Assembly: GCF_001428305.1 (NCBI RefSeq)
Contig: NZ_LMRZ01000004.1
Span: 25,879 to 89,878 of the forward strand
DNA from: Janibacter sp. Soil728
GTDB taxonomy: Bacteria; Actinomycetota; Actinomycetes; Actinomycetales; Dermatophilaceae
DNA: 64,000 nt
Reading direction: 5' to 3'
The notes under the pieces are model-generated. The model was given only the letters and a program-made list of their open reading frames with translations, searched no databases and was not told where the DNA came from. Position 1 is the stretch's first letter. The number at the start of each line of letters is the position of its first letter. Below are positions 9,571 through 18,131 of the stretch, piece by piece. The position numbers were made by a program, and so were the translations under genes.

Positions 9571-10146
9571 ATGGCCGATGTCGACCTGGACCGCATCGAG
9601 GCGGCCGTGCGCGAGATCCTGATCGCGGTGGGTGAGGACCCTGACCGCGACGGTCTCGTCGAGACCCCGGCCCGGGTGGCCCGCTCCTACGCCGAGGTCT
9701 TCGCCGGGCTGCGGGCCGAGCCGGCCGAGCTGCTCTCGACGACCTTCGACATCGATCACGACGAGCTCGTCATCGTGCGCGACATCGAGCTCTACTCCAC
9801 CTGCGAGCACCACCTCGTCCCCTTCCACGGGGTGGCGCACGTCGGGTACACCCCGGGGCCGAGCGGCAAGGTGACGGGGCTGTCCAAGCTCGCGCGCCTG
9901 GTCGACATGTTTGCCAAGCGACCGCAGGTGCAGGAGCGGCTGACGAGCCAGATCGCCGACGCGCTCGTCGAGCACCTCGACGTCGCCGGCGTCATCGTCG
10001 TCGTCGAGGCCGAGCACCTGTGCATGTCGATGCGCGGGGTGCGCAAGCCGGGGGCCAAGACGATCACCTCCGCCGTCCGCGGCCAGCTGCGGGACTCCAC
10101 CACCCGCGCCGAGGCGATGGCACTGCTCGCCGGGGCCGCTCGGTGA
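9571..10146 (+). CDS. folE: GTP cyclohydrolase I
   Basis: First step of tetrahydrofolate synthesis: GTP to 7,8-dihydroneopterin triphosphate plus formate. 191 residues with the zinc/active-site motif [12 protein letters not shown] and the later Cys in [17 protein letters not shown]; the [12 protein letters not shown] segment is also typical. It starts 3 bases after ftsH and its stop overlaps the folP start by 4 bases (GTGA), so the folate genes are translated as a coupled unit. Confidence 0.97.
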   Translation: MADVDLDRIEAAVREILIAVGEDPDRDGLVETPARVARSYAEVFAGLRAEPAELLSTTFDIDHDELVIVRDIELYSTCEHHLVPFHGVAHVGYTPGPSGKVTGLSKLARLVDMFAKRPQVQERLTSQIADALVEHLDVAGVIVVVEAEHLCMSMRGVRKPGAKTITSAVRGQLRDSTTRAEAMALLAGAAR

Positions 10147-11000
10147 CCCACCCGGTCCTCGCACGGATCGCGACTGCCCACGGGCGGCCCGGACCGGTCG
10201 TGATGGGGGTCGTCAACGTCACGCCCGACTCCTTCAGCGACGGTGGTCGCTGGATCGAGACCGATGCCGCGATCGCCCACGGTCACCAGCTGGTCGCCGA
10301 GGGCGCCACGGTCGTCGACGTCGGCGGGGAGTCCACCAGGCCCGGTGCGCAGCGCCCCTCCGAGGCCGAGGAGCTGCGACGGGTCGTGCCCGTCGTCAAG
10401 GCCCTCGCGGCCGACGGCATCGCCGTCTCCGTCGACACCATGCGCGCCCGCGTGGCCGAGGCCGCCCTCGAGGCAGGCGGCGTCATCATCAACGACGTGA
10501 GCGGGGGCCTCGCCGACCCGGCGATGCCGGCCCTGGTCGCGGCGAGCGGCGCTCCCTTCGTCGTCATGCACTGGCGAGGTCACGCACATGACATGCAGAC
10601 CAAGGCCGAGTACGCCGATGTCGTCGCAGAGGTCTGCGCCGAGATGATCGCGCGGGTCGACATGCTGCTGGCAGCAGGAGCCTCGCGGGATCAGCTCGTC
10701 CTCGATCCCGGCATCGGATTTGCCAAGACGGCCGAGCACAACTGGCACCTGCTCGCCGGCCTCGAGCGGGTCGTCGACCTCGGGTACCCGGTGCTCCTCG
10801 GTACCTCGCGCAAGGGTTTCCTGGGCAGCGTGGGGCGTGCGCCGGGTGAGGAGCGTCCCCTCGACGCCCGGGCCGTCGTCACGGCCGCCACGAGCGCACG
10901 AGCGGCCCGCGCCGGCGTGTGGTGCGTCCGCGTGCACGACGTGAGCGCCACGGTCGACGCGATCGACGTCGCCACGGCCCTCGGCGAGGTCCAGCCGTGA
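10143..11000 (+). CDS. folP: Dihydropteroate synthase
   Basis: Condenses 6-hydroxymethyl-dihydropterin pyrophosphate with p-aminobenzoate to dihydropteroate; the sulfonamide target. 285 residues forming a TIM barrel: [15 protein letters not shown] at residues 21-35, [27 protein letters not shown], and the C-terminal [11 protein letters not shown] phosphate loop. The GTG start overlaps the folE stop (GTGA). Translationally coupled to the next gene in the same way. Confidence 0.97.
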   Translation: MTHPVLARIATAHGRPGPVVMGVVNVTPDSFSDGGRWIETDAAIAHGHQLVAEGATVVDVGGESTRPGAQRPSEAEELRRVVPVVKALAADGIAVSVDTMRARVAEAALEAGGVIINDVSGGLADPAMPALVAASGAPFVVMHWRGHAHDMQTKAEYADVVAEVCAEMIARVDMLLAAGASRDQLVLDPGIGFAKTAEHNWHLLAGLERVVDLGYPVLLGTSRKGFLGSVGRAPGEERPLDARAVVTAATSARAARAGVWCVRVHDVSATVDAIDVATALGEVQP

Positions 11001-11851
11001 GTGACCGGATCAGCCTGCTCGGTGTCCGCGCCCGCGGGTTCCACGGTGTCCTCGCCGACGAGAAGCGCGACGGCCAGGACTTCGTCATCGACGTCGTCCT
11101 CCACATCGACCTCCTGCCCGCCGGGACCACCGATGACCTGGCTCTGACGATCAACTACGCGGAGGTCGGCGCCGACGTCGTCCGCCGCATCGAGGGCCCC
11201 TCGCTCGACCTGATCGAGTCCCTCGCCGAGCAGGTCGCCGGCGACGCGCTGTCCCGACCCGGCGTGCGCAGCGTCGAGGTCACCGTGCACAAGCCGTCAG
11301 CGCCGGTCGGCGTCCCTTTCGGCGATGTCGCGGTCACCATCGAGCGCACCCGGGCCGTCCCGGTCGTCATCGCCCTCGGGGCCAACCTCGGGGACGCGCC
11401 CGGCACCCTCCAGCGCGCCATCGACGACCTTGGTGACGCCGTGCAGTCGGTGCGCAGAGCCCCCTTCGTCAGCACGGATCCGGTCGGTGGACCCGACCAG
11501 CCGCGATACACCAACACCGTCCTCCTCGCGACGACCGCGCTGGCCCCGCACGAGCTGCTGGCCCGGCTGCACGCCGTCGAGGCGCGTCACGGACGCGTCC
11601 GCGAGGTGCGGTGGGGCGCCCGCACGCTCGACCTCGACCTGATCCAGTACGGCGACCCGGCATCGGGCGCCGATGTCGTGAGTGACGACCTGCTGCTCAC
11701 CCTCCCGCACCCGCGGGCGCACCAACGCGGATTCGTGCTCCAGCCGTGGTCGCGGGTCGATCCCGATGCGGTCCTGCGCGTCGGTGACCGGGTCGTGCCG
11801 GTGGTCGAGCTGCTCGCTGGCGTCGACGCGAGCGACATCGAGGACGTCTGA
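10997..11851 (+). CDS. FolB-FolK fusion: dihydroneopterin aldolase / HPPK
   Basis: One 284-residue chain joins two consecutive folate enzymes. Residues about 1-118 are dihydroneopterin aldolase (ISLLGVRARGFHGVLADEK, TINYAEVG, ESLAEQVA, VTVHKPSAPV), which releases glycolaldehyde from dihydroneopterin. Residues about 122-275 are 6-hydroxymethyl-7,8-dihydropterin pyrophosphokinase (VIALGANLGDAPGTLQ, TLDLDLIQYG, LPHPRAHQRGFVLQPW). There is no stop or frameshift between them. In many relatives folB and folK are two overlapping genes. Start GTG overlaps the folP stop. Confidence 0.95.
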   Translation: MSDRISLLGVRARGFHGVLADEKRDGQDFVIDVVLHIDLLPAGTTDDLALTINYAEVGADVVRRIEGPSLDLIESLAEQVAGDALSRPGVRSVEVTVHKPSAPVGVPFGDVAVTIERTRAVPVVIALGANLGDAPGTLQRAIDDLGDAVQSVRRAPFVSTDPVGGPDQPRYTNTVLLATTALAPHELLARLHAVEARHGRVREVRWGARTLDLDLIQYGDPASGADVVSDDLLLTLPHPRAHQRGFVLQPWSRVDPDAVLRVGDRVVPVVELLAGVDASDIEDV

Positions 11852-12324
11852 TGCTCGACAGGGGACTGAGGTTGTCGACGGTGGCCACAGTGGTCGCCGC
11901 AGCCGGGGTGCTCAGCTGGGCCGGTGGTCGCTGGTGGATCGCCGGGGGTCACGCGCCGATGCGTGTCGGGTGGCTGGCCGGCGTGCTGCTGCTGGGCATG
12001 GGGCTCGTGGTGGTCGCGGCCGGTCGCCGGATGTGGCGGATGCGCAGAGGGCAGGGCCACGTCGAGCCGCTCGTCGCCGCGCGCGTCCTCGGGCTGGCCC
12101 AGGCGAGCGCGCTCACCGGAGCGGTCATCGCCGGGCTGGACCTCGGTCAGGCTCTCGCGCTGGCGCCCGACGCAGGCTTTGCCGGGCGGGGTGGGCTCGC
12201 CCTGAGATGGGCGGTCGGCGGAGCCGGGGCGCTGGCACTGGTCGCGGCGGGTCTGCTCGTGCAGTCGTGGTGCCGCCTCGACGACGATGACGACGAGGAC
12301 CAGTCGCGCTCGGGAGTCAGCTGA
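11851..12324 (+). CDS. DUF3180-type integral membrane protein
   Basis: 157 residues with four predicted membrane helices (about 11-27, 40-57, 83-104, 120-141) and an acidic C-terminal tail (DDDDDEDQ). It overlaps the folBK stop by one base and so belongs to the folate operon. A membrane protein of this type (DUF3180) follows folK in many actinobacteria; its role is unknown. The 3' end overlaps the convergent sortase gene by 8 bases. Confidence 0.8.
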   Translation: MLDRGLRLSTVATVVAAAGVLSWAGGRWWIAGGHAPMRVGWLAGVLLLGMGLVVVAAGRRMWRMRRGQGHVEPLVAARVLGLAQASALTGAVIAGLDLGQALALAPDAGFAGRGGLALRWAVGGAGALALVAAGLLVQSWCRLDDDDDEDQSRSGVS

Positions 12325-13111
12325 CCATCTGGTCGGCCCAGACGACCCAGTTGCCTTCGTAGTGACCGCCGCTCAGCGGAGTCCCGGGGTCGCAGGTGAT
12401 CAGGCGCAGGACCGGCTTGGGGTTGTCCCAGTCCCAGATCGTGTCGTCCTTGGGGACGCCCGTCTTGGGAGCCGCCTCGGAGCGGGTGATCTTGAACTTC
12501 ACCTGGCTGCCCGAGCCGTAGGTGACGGTGACCAGGTCACCGAGCTTGACGCTCGGCAGGTTCCAGAAGACATCGGGGTTGCCGCCGTGGTTGATGTGCC
12601 CGACGAGGATGCTGGCGCCCTTGTGGCCCGGCTTGGGCCAACCCGGCTCGGCATACCAACCTGCGGTGCCGAAGGGGGGAGCCAGCACCTTCTGCGCATC
12701 GAGCTTGGTCGGCCCGAGGCTCGCGTCGACGAGCTCGCGTCCGCCCGAGGTCACCTGGACCCGGGTCGGGCTCCCGGGTGGCGCCTGCACCGCGGGTGCA
12801 AGAGCGCTCGCGCTCGAGGAGCTGCTCGTGGACGTCGAGGCACTCGTCGAGGACGAGGTCTTCTTCTTCGAGGTCTTCTTCGCAGTCGTCGTCGTCGACG
12901 ACGGAGTCTGCGAAGTCGGCATGATGCTGCTGGGGGGCACATAGGTGCCGGGCGAGACGGTGGCCTCGTCGTCCTGCTGCGTGGTCCACCAGGTGCCTGC
13001 GGCGACGCCACCGCCGAGGAGCACGGCGGTGGCCGCGGCGAGGACCGCCGTCGTAAGGCGGTACCGCTTGCGGTCCCGCCACCGCTGACGGCGCGTCGGT
13101 GGGGTCGTCAC
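12317..13111 (-). CDS. Class F sortase
   Basis: Membrane-anchored transpeptidase of 264 residues. One N-terminal helix (about 21-41) anchors it outside the membrane, followed by a Ser/Thr/Lys-rich linker (about 55-105) that probably spans the wall. The catalytic domain has the His in VGHINHGG and the Cys in LRLITCDP, as in class F sortases; the catalytic Arg is not assigned with confidence. It lies just downstream of a surface-protein gene on the same strand, its most likely substrate or partner. Confidence 0.88.
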   Translation of the reverse strand: MTTPPTRRQRWRDRKRYRLTTAVLAAATAVLLGGGVAAGTWWTTQQDDEATVSPGTYVPPSSIMPTSQTPSSTTTTAKKTSKKKTSSSTSASTSTSSSSSASALAPAVQAPPGSPTRVQVTSGGRELVDASLGPTKLDAQKVLAPPFGTAGWYAEPGWPKPGHKGASILVGHINHGGNPDVFWNLPSVKLGDLVTVTYGSGSQVKFKITRSEAAPKTGVPKDDTIWDWDNPKPVLRLITCDPGTPLSGGHYEGNWVVWADQMVS

Positions 13112-13188
13112 AGGTGTCCTCCTGGTGCTCGCGAGCGGCTCACGGGGTGGAACGCGCGAAGGGGGCGTGAAGTTCCCCCTGCCTCAAC

Positions 13189-13237
13189 GGTACGGGCCGC
13201 CGGGTGCGGGAGTGATCCCGACCCGACGGCCCGTACC
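13189..13237 (-). terminator. Inverted repeat between surface protein and sortase genes
   Basis: Arms GGTACGGGCC (13189-13198) and GGCCCGTACC (13228-13237) are perfect complements, with a GC-rich and partly self-complementary loop. It sits after the surface-protein stop and could end or reduce transcription before the sortase gene. Confidence 0.55.
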
Positions 13238-13269
13238 TTCAGTCACTGACGAGGGTCAGCGGTGCGACC

Positions 13270-14490
13270 TCAGTGCTGGGCGCCCTGGCGGCGACGCGCC
13301 AGGACGATCGAGCCCGCGCCCGCACCGGCGAGCAGGGCCCCGCCGAGGAGGAAGGCGGCCGTGTTGTTGCCGGCCGGCTCCTGGACGCGGGTGAAGCCGT
13401 CGGTCTGGACGACGCCCGGGGTCTCGGGACCCGTCGGAGCGTTGTCGTCACCGTCGTCGGTGCTGGTCTCGCTGTCGTCGGGGTTGACCCAGGGGGCGTA
13501 GTACTCGACGTTGCAGCCGCTGTCGGAGACGGAGCCGTCGTTGCCGTCAGCGTCGACGCAGTCCTGCGACACGATGCGCACGTAGCCGGTGCCCTCGGCG
13601 AACGAGAACTCCTTGGTGTTGGAGCCCTCGGTGACGTCCCAGCTGATGGTGCGCAGGACCTTCTTGTCCGCGTCGAGCAGGACGACGTCGATCGTGCCGG
13701 CATGGTCGGCCGTGCCGGTGATCGAGAAGTGCTTCTGGTCCGACGTGATCGGCAGGCTGCTCGGCTCGTCGAACCAGTCGTCGACCTCCACGGTCGGCTC
13801 CGGGGTGGTGGGCTCCGGGGTGGTGGGCTCCGGGGTGGTGGGCTCCGGGGTGGTGGGCTCCGGGGTGGTGGGCTCGTCGGTGACCGTGACCGTGTCGATG
13901 ACCTTGCTACCCGAGTTCGGGACGTAGGTGCAGATCGACGCGATCGGGCTCAGGGTCCCGGTCTCGCCCGCGGCGTTGAAGCCGTGGAAGGTCGTGTTGA
14001 AGGTGTCAGGGGCGCTCACGGTGTAGCTGCCGGCCTGCGCGATCGCCGTCGACTGGGCCGTGCCAGTGATCGGCAGGTCGGGGGTGGAGTCCGTCACCCA
14101 GGTGCCGTTGGTGAAGATCGTGGTGCGCGGGATGGTCAGGTCGGTCGTGAAGTCGGCGCTGTCCGTGCCGTTGCTGATCGTGGCGACGACGCCCGGGATG
14201 TCCGCGGACACGTCCTCCCAGGCGAGAGCCCCCGCCATGCCGTTGGAGATGTTCTCGTTGAGCGTGACAGTGCCGCTCGGCGTGATCGTCAGGGCCTCGC
14301 CTGTGGTGGCGGTCTCCGGGGCGTCGGTGTCGAGCGTGACGTCCAGGACCTGCGGCCCGAGCGGAGTGGTGCACGAGTACTGCATCGTGGCGGCGGCCTG
14401 CGCCGGCACGGCCGTGGCGAGGCCCATCATGCCGAGTCCGGTGACGAGTGCTGCGCCCGCTGAAATGCGGGTCTTGAGGCGGTTGGCCAT
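13270..14490 (-). CDS. Secreted surface protein with PTTPE repeats and C-terminal anchor helix
   Basis: 406 residues. A signal peptide (positively charged start, hydrophobic core AALVTGLGMMGLATA, cleavage near VPAQAAA) leads into a dehydratase-like-free, Thr-rich beta domain (about 35-220), five tandem TPEPT/PTTPE units (about 222-245), a second beta domain with paired Cys (about 250-350), and a C-terminal hydrophobic helix (AAFLLGGALLAGAGAGSIVLA) followed by RRRQGAQH. This is the architecture of a wall-anchored protein, yet no LPXTG is present; VQTDG or QEPAG precedes the helix. The ATG at 14490 has AAGGGGAAA upstream. Probably an adhesin-like or structural protein; the function is not recognisable. 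Confidence 0.8.
   Translation of the reverse strand: MANRLKTRISAGAALVTGLGMMGLATAVPAQAAATMQYSCTTPLGPQVLDVTLDTDAPETATTGEALTITPSGTVTLNENISNGMAGALAWEDVSADIPGVVATISNGTDSADFTTDLTIPRTTIFTNGTWVTDSTPDLPITGTAQSTAIAQAGSYTVSAPDTFNTTFHGFNAAGETGTLSPIASICTYVPNSGSKVIDTVTVTDEPTTPEPTTPEPTTPEPTTPEPTTPEPTVEVDDWFDEPSSLPITSDQKHFSITGTADHAGTIDVVLLDADKKVLRTISWDVTEGSNTKEFSFAEGTGYVRIVSQDCVDADGNDGSVSDSGCNVEYYAPWVNPDDSETSTDDGDDNAPTGPETPGVVQTDGFTRVQEPAGNNTAAFLLGGALLAGAGAGSIVLARRRQGAQH
13795..13875 (-). repeat. 15-base tandem repeat inside the surface-protein gene
   Basis: About five nucleotide-identical copies of the 15-mer GGCTCCGGGGTGGTG (plus-strand sense), each coding for one PTTPE unit. Identity at the DNA level, not only at the protein level, points to recent copy-number change. 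Confidence 0.9.
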
Positions 14491-14649
14491 GTGTGATTTC
14501 CCCTTGAAGCTGTCCCTGCGGCCCCAGTGGCAGGCGCCGTCGCAGTGAAACTTACCGACTGCTGAGAAGGTACTCAAGGTTTTCTCAGACTTTTGTCAGC
14601 AGGCGGTCTTCAAGACACCGTCGACGGGCCGCCGTACCCATCTCGGCGC

Positions 14650-15831
14650 CTACTTGTCGACGTCCCCCACCACGAAGAACATCGAGCCCAGCACGGACAC
14701 CATGTCGGCGACGAGGCAGCCGGGCAGCAGCTCGCGCAGGACCTGCACGTTGTTGAAGGAGGCCGAGCGCAGCTTCAACCGCCACGGAGTCTTCTCGCCG
14801 CGGGAGACGAGGTGGTAGCCGTTGAGGCCCAGAGGGCCCTCGGTCGAGGTGTACCGCTCGCCCTCAGGCACCTTGAGCACCTTGGGCAGGCGCTGGTTGA
14901 TCGGTCCCCGCTCGAGGGAGCGCAACCGCTCCACGCACGCGTCGGCGAGATCGAGACTCACATGGGTCTGCTCCAGCAGGACCTCCAGCCGGGCCAAGGA
15001 GTCGCCTGCGGTGCGGGTGACGACCCGGCCGGGCCCCCCTTCGCCGAAGAGCTCGCCGTAGGACAGGTAGGGAGCATCACGACGCAGGTCCATGTCCACA
15101 CCGCTCGCCCGGGCGATGGGCCCGGAGACCCCGTAGGCGCAGGCGAGCTCAGCGGGCAGGACGCCGATACCGCGGGTGCGCCCGTCAAGGATCTCGTTGC
15201 CGACGATCAGCGACTCGAGCTGCGGCATACGGGCGCGCACCGCGGCGACCGCCACGGCCACCCGGTCCAACCACCCGGCCGGCAGGTCCTCCTTGAGCCC
15301 GCCGACGCGGTTGAACATGAAGTGCATCCGCCCGCCGGAGATCTCCTCCATGACGGCCTGGATCTCCTCGCGCTCGCGGAAGGAGTAGAAGATCGGCGTC
15401 ATCGCGCCGAGCTCGAGGGGGTAGGAGCCCAGGAACATCAGGTGGTTGAGCACCCGGTTGAGCTCGGCGAGCAGGGTCCGCGCCCAGGTGGCCCGCTCGG
15501 GCACCTCCATGCCGAGCATCGCCTCGACGCCCAGCACGACACCGAGCTCGTTGGCGAAGGCCGAGAGCCAGTCGTGCCGGTTGGCCAGGACGGTGATCTG
15601 GCGATAGTCGCGCACCTCGAAGAGCTTTTCGGCGCCACGGTGCATGTAGCCGACGATCGGGTCCGCCGAGATGATGCGCTCGCCGTCCAGGACGACCCGC
15701 AGACGCAGGACCCCGTGGGTCGCGGGGTGCTGCGGGCCGATGTTGAGCACCATGTCGGCACTCGCGAGGGAGCCGTCGCCCACCCCGACGTCGAGGGTCC
15801 GGGTGCCGTCGGGGCCCGGTGCGCTCGTCAT
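14650..15831 (-). CDS. nuoD: Orphan NADH-quinone oxidoreductase subunit D homologue
   Basis: 393-residue homologue of the 49-kDa subunit of respiratory complex I, a descendant of the NiFe-hydrogenase large subunit that frames the quinone pocket. [15 protein letters not shown] (30-44), YMHRGAEKL (62-70) and the C-terminal [18 protein letters not shown] and [10 protein letters not shown] segments are intact. No other nuo gene is nearby, so this is a stand-alone copy, as known in other actinobacteria in this genome neighbourhood. The position of the conserved quinone-contact Tyr (DRLDYVS in mitochondria) is Trp88 (NRHDWLS). The start is an ATG at 15831; 55 bases separate it from the divergent SGNH gene. 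Confidence 0.9.
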   Translation of the reverse strand: MTSAPGPDGTRTLDVGVGDGSLASADMVLNIGPQHPATHGVLRLRVVLDGERIISADPIVGYMHRGAEKLFEVRDYRQITVLANRHDWLSAFANELGVVLGVEAMLGMEVPERATWARTLLAELNRVLNHLMFLGSYPLELGAMTPIFYSFREREEIQAVMEEISGGRMHFMFNRVGGLKEDLPAGWLDRVAVAVAAVRARMPQLESLIVGNEILDGRTRGIGVLPAELACAYGVSGPIARASGVDMDLRRDAPYLSYGELFGEGGPGRVVTRTAGDSLARLEVLLEQTHVSLDLADACVERLRSLERGPINQRLPKVLKVPEGERYTSTEGPLGLNGYHLVSRGEKTPWRLKLRSASFNNVQVLRELLPGCLVADMVSVLGSMFFVVGDVDK

Positions 15832-15886
15832 GCCCGCCAGTATGCGTCAGCCCGGCACGCGGAGGGCGGTTTGGCACGATGGCCGG

Positions 15887-17116
15887 ATGGCACGCGCGAC
15901 GCGACGAGCAGGTGCGGGGCTGGTGGCCCTGACGCTCGGTCTCGGCCTGCTCGGTGGCTGCTCCGACACCTACGGCGAAGGGGAGAGCGCCACCGGTGTC
16001 GCGGCGGTCGAGTCCCCAGCGGTGCTGGACCCGTGGTTCGAGGCGGTAGGACGCGACGACCGCGCCGCGGCCCGCGTCGTGGTCCTCGGCGACTCCGTCA
16101 GCGAGGGGTACGGGCTGAGTGACCACCTGGAGCGGCGCTGGCTCGATCGGGTGCAGGCAGGACTGCGCACGCGGTCAGGCACGTCCGGCTGCCCGACGAG
16201 CGCCGGTGGGTGGTACGGCACCACCTCGCTGATACCCACGGACTACCGGGCACCGACACTGCCCGACCCGCTCGTCACGGGCCCGACCGAACCTGCCCCC
16301 ACGCTGGGACCGGGGGGACGAGGACGCACCCTCGAGCCCGGCGGCGCGATCACCTGGACCGTCACGGCTGACTCCGTGGACATCGGCTATCGCACCCGAT
16401 TCGCCGGCGGCCCCTTGCGCATCGAGATCGACGGGACCGTCCCCGCGCACGGCCTGGCGGTTCCTACCGACACCGACCCGAGGGCCGAACGCAAGGTGTG
16501 GTCGTCCGGCGACCTCGGCCCCGGAACCCACACCGTGACAGTGCGCAATGCCCTCCCGGCGACGAGCCCGACGTGGGCCACGGTCACGGACCTCACCCCC
16601 TTCCGCGGGGACCGGGACCGCTGCGTGCACGTCCTCGACGCCTCTCGGTCGGGGGTGTCGGCGCAGACGATCGCCCGGACGCCGACCTATCTCAGGGACT
16701 CGCTCTCCCTCGACCCCGATCTGCTCCTCGTGGCACTGGGGTTCAACGACCTGCGCGCGGACATCCCGGCTGCGCAGTTCGGCAGCAGCCTCGACTCGCT
16801 CGTCCAGCAGGCGCGCGGCATGGGGTACGAGGGCCCGATCCTGCTCGTCGGCTGGTTCGCCCCTCAGCACGTGCCGGGCCAACCCGCATGGTCGGCGTAC
16901 CTCCGACAGATGCAGGCCAGGACGGTGCACGAAGGGGTGAGCTTCGTCGACCTGTCGGCGGTGCTCCCACCGGCTGACCCGAGCTCGCGATACTTCATCG
17001 ACGGGCTGCACCCGTCGGCAGCCGGGCAGCCGCTGATCGCCGCCAGCCTGACCGAGATCCTCGCGCCGAACGGGGAGAAGGCCACCACGGGTGGCGCCTC
17101 ATCCGACGCGTCGTAG
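15887..17116 (+). CDS. SGNH/GDSL hydrolase lipoprotein
   Basis: Exported, lipid-anchored esterase-like protein of 409 residues. The signal peptide ends in the lipobox LGGC (Cys about 24). The SGNH blocks are split: GDSVSEGYG at about residue 69, then an inserted beta-rich domain (about 135-235), then GFNDLR (block III region) and DGLHPSAAG with the catalytic Asp and His. Members act as esterases or acetylxylan/peptidoglycan deacetylases; the substrate is not visible. An upstream in-frame extension is ignored because the signal peptide begins at the ATG at 15887. Its 3' end overlaps the convergent methyltransferase gene by 18 bases. Confidence 0.88.
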   Translation: MARATRRAGAGLVALTLGLGLLGGCSDTYGEGESATGVAAVESPAVLDPWFEAVGRDDRAAARVVVLGDSVSEGYGLSDHLERRWLDRVQAGLRTRSGTSGCPTSAGGWYGTTSLIPTDYRAPTLPDPLVTGPTEPAPTLGPGGRGRTLEPGGAITWTVTADSVDIGYRTRFAGGPLRIEIDGTVPAHGLAVPTDTDPRAERKVWSSGDLGPGTHTVTVRNALPATSPTWATVTDLTPFRGDRDRCVHVLDASRSGVSAQTIARTPTYLRDSLSLDPDLLLVALGFNDLRADIPAAQFGSSLDSLVQQARGMGYEGPILLVGWFAPQHVPGQPAWSAYLRQMQARTVHEGVSFVDLSAVLPPADPSSRYFIDGLHPSAAGQPLIAASLTEILAPNGEKATTGGASSDAS

Positions 17117-18037
17117 GGCCCAGAGGAAGTCGCCGGCCCCTGATCCCGTGAGTGCCGAAGCGTGCGACGCAGCGGCGAGACCGGCGAGGTAGCGGGCCGG
17201 GTCGGTGCTGGCCAGCTCGAGCGGCGGCCGCGCGCCGTCGACCCCCAGCTCGCGCAGCAGATCCCGCTGGGTGCGCAGCTCGTCCGCACCGAGGGAGTCC
17301 ATCGCCACGTGGGCGGTCACATCGCAGCTCCCGTCGGGCACCGGGGGACAGGCGCTGCCCTCGGCGAACCCGATGAGGGTCCCTGCGGTCGGGCGAGCGG
17401 CCACGGTGTGGCCGTAGTCGATGGCCACCACCAGCCCGGAGCCGGTGCGGGCGACCAGGGCGTCGAAGGCGGCGTCGCGGGTCCGGCCCACCTCGACCCG
17501 GTCGCCGGACGCGCGGGGGCCGGGCCAGCGCGTGTCGGACCACGCCCGGTCCTCGTCGGGGAGAGGGCCGCCGAGGGTCTCGATCCCGTCCTCGTCGACG
17601 AGGACGGTGCGCAGCACGCCGTCCTCGTCCGCCTCGGCGATCGGGCAGGGCACGACGTCGAGCCACTCGTGAGCGAGGACGAGCGCCTGTGCGGGGGAGT
17701 CGAGATCTGGCAGCTCTGCGCCGCCCGGTGAGCGCACCCACTCGATGCGCTTCGGGAGGTCGGCGGGTCGGTCGACCACGTCGACGCCGACCAACCGCAC
17801 CGATGGATCTGCTTGTGCAGCAAGGCTGCCCAGCAGCTCGCCGCGCCCGCAGGCGACGTCGACGATCGTCGTGAGTGACTCCCTTCGCGCCAGCTCGAGG
17901 AGGGCGCCGGCCAGCAGGTCGGCGGCTGGCCCCTGGGCGGAGGTGGCGAAGTGGCCCGCCGGCCCCTCCGGGCGCCGGTAGAAGCCCGCCTCGCCGTACA
18001 GGGCCTCGCCCCACGCCTGCTCCCACGTCCGCACCAT
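17099..18037 (-). CDS. SAM-dependent methyltransferase, MidA/NDUFAF7 type
   Basis: 312 residues related to the DUF185 family. The N-terminus WEQAWGEALYGEAGFYRRPEG matches the family opening (EALYHPEYGYY-like), followed by GHFATSAQGP and the SAM motif VDVACGRGELL; VAIDYGHT is the later conserved motif. Mitochondrial NDUFAF7 methylates an Arg of the NuoD homologue NDUFS2 during complex I assembly; an orphan nuoD lies one gene away on the same strand. That link is an inference. The ATG at 18037 follows the conserved core; a much longer upstream frame has shadow-like composition and overlaps the divergent gene. Confidence 0.8.
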   Translation of the reverse strand: MVRTWEQAWGEALYGEAGFYRRPEGPAGHFATSAQGPAADLLAGALLELARRESLTTIVDVACGRGELLGSLAAQADPSVRLVGVDVVDRPADLPKRIEWVRSPGGAELPDLDSPAQALVLAHEWLDVVPCPIAEADEDGVLRTVLVDEDGIETLGGPLPDEDRAWSDTRWPGPRASGDRVEVGRTRDAAFDALVARTGSGLVVAIDYGHTVAARPTAGTLIGFAEGSACPPVPDGSCDVTAHVAMDSLGADELRTQRDLLRELGVDGARPPLELASTDPARYLAGLAAASHASALTGSGAGDFLWALRRVG

Positions 18038-18093
18038 GCGCACGACCTTAAGGAGATGCGGCCTGGAATGCGCACGACCACAAGGAGATGCGG
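18037..18093. repeat. Two copies of a TGCGCA...GATGCG dyad repeat
   Basis: Two 25-base copies (18037-18061 and 18069-18093, period 32) begin TGCGCACGACC and end AAGGAGATGCGG. They differ only at the centre (TT versus AC). Together they fill the spacer between the divergent methyltransferase and DUF2520 genes. A third copy is at 60882. The first copy has a palindromic centre, CCTTAAGG. Confidence 0.85.
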
Positions 18094-18131
18094 AAGGGGG
18101 GAGGACTGGCCGGGCGGGTACCGTCTGGCCG

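Noticed and set aside
13795-13875. Regular 15-base repeats that could suggest a CRISPR array
   Set aside because: No spacers; the repeats are head-to-tail and code for PTTPE units. No CRISPR array or cas gene is seen anywhere in the window.
18038-18131. A longer DUF2520 protein starting at 18036
   Set aside because: The extension would be coded by the tandem repeat and lacks similarity to the family; GTG 18132 fits.
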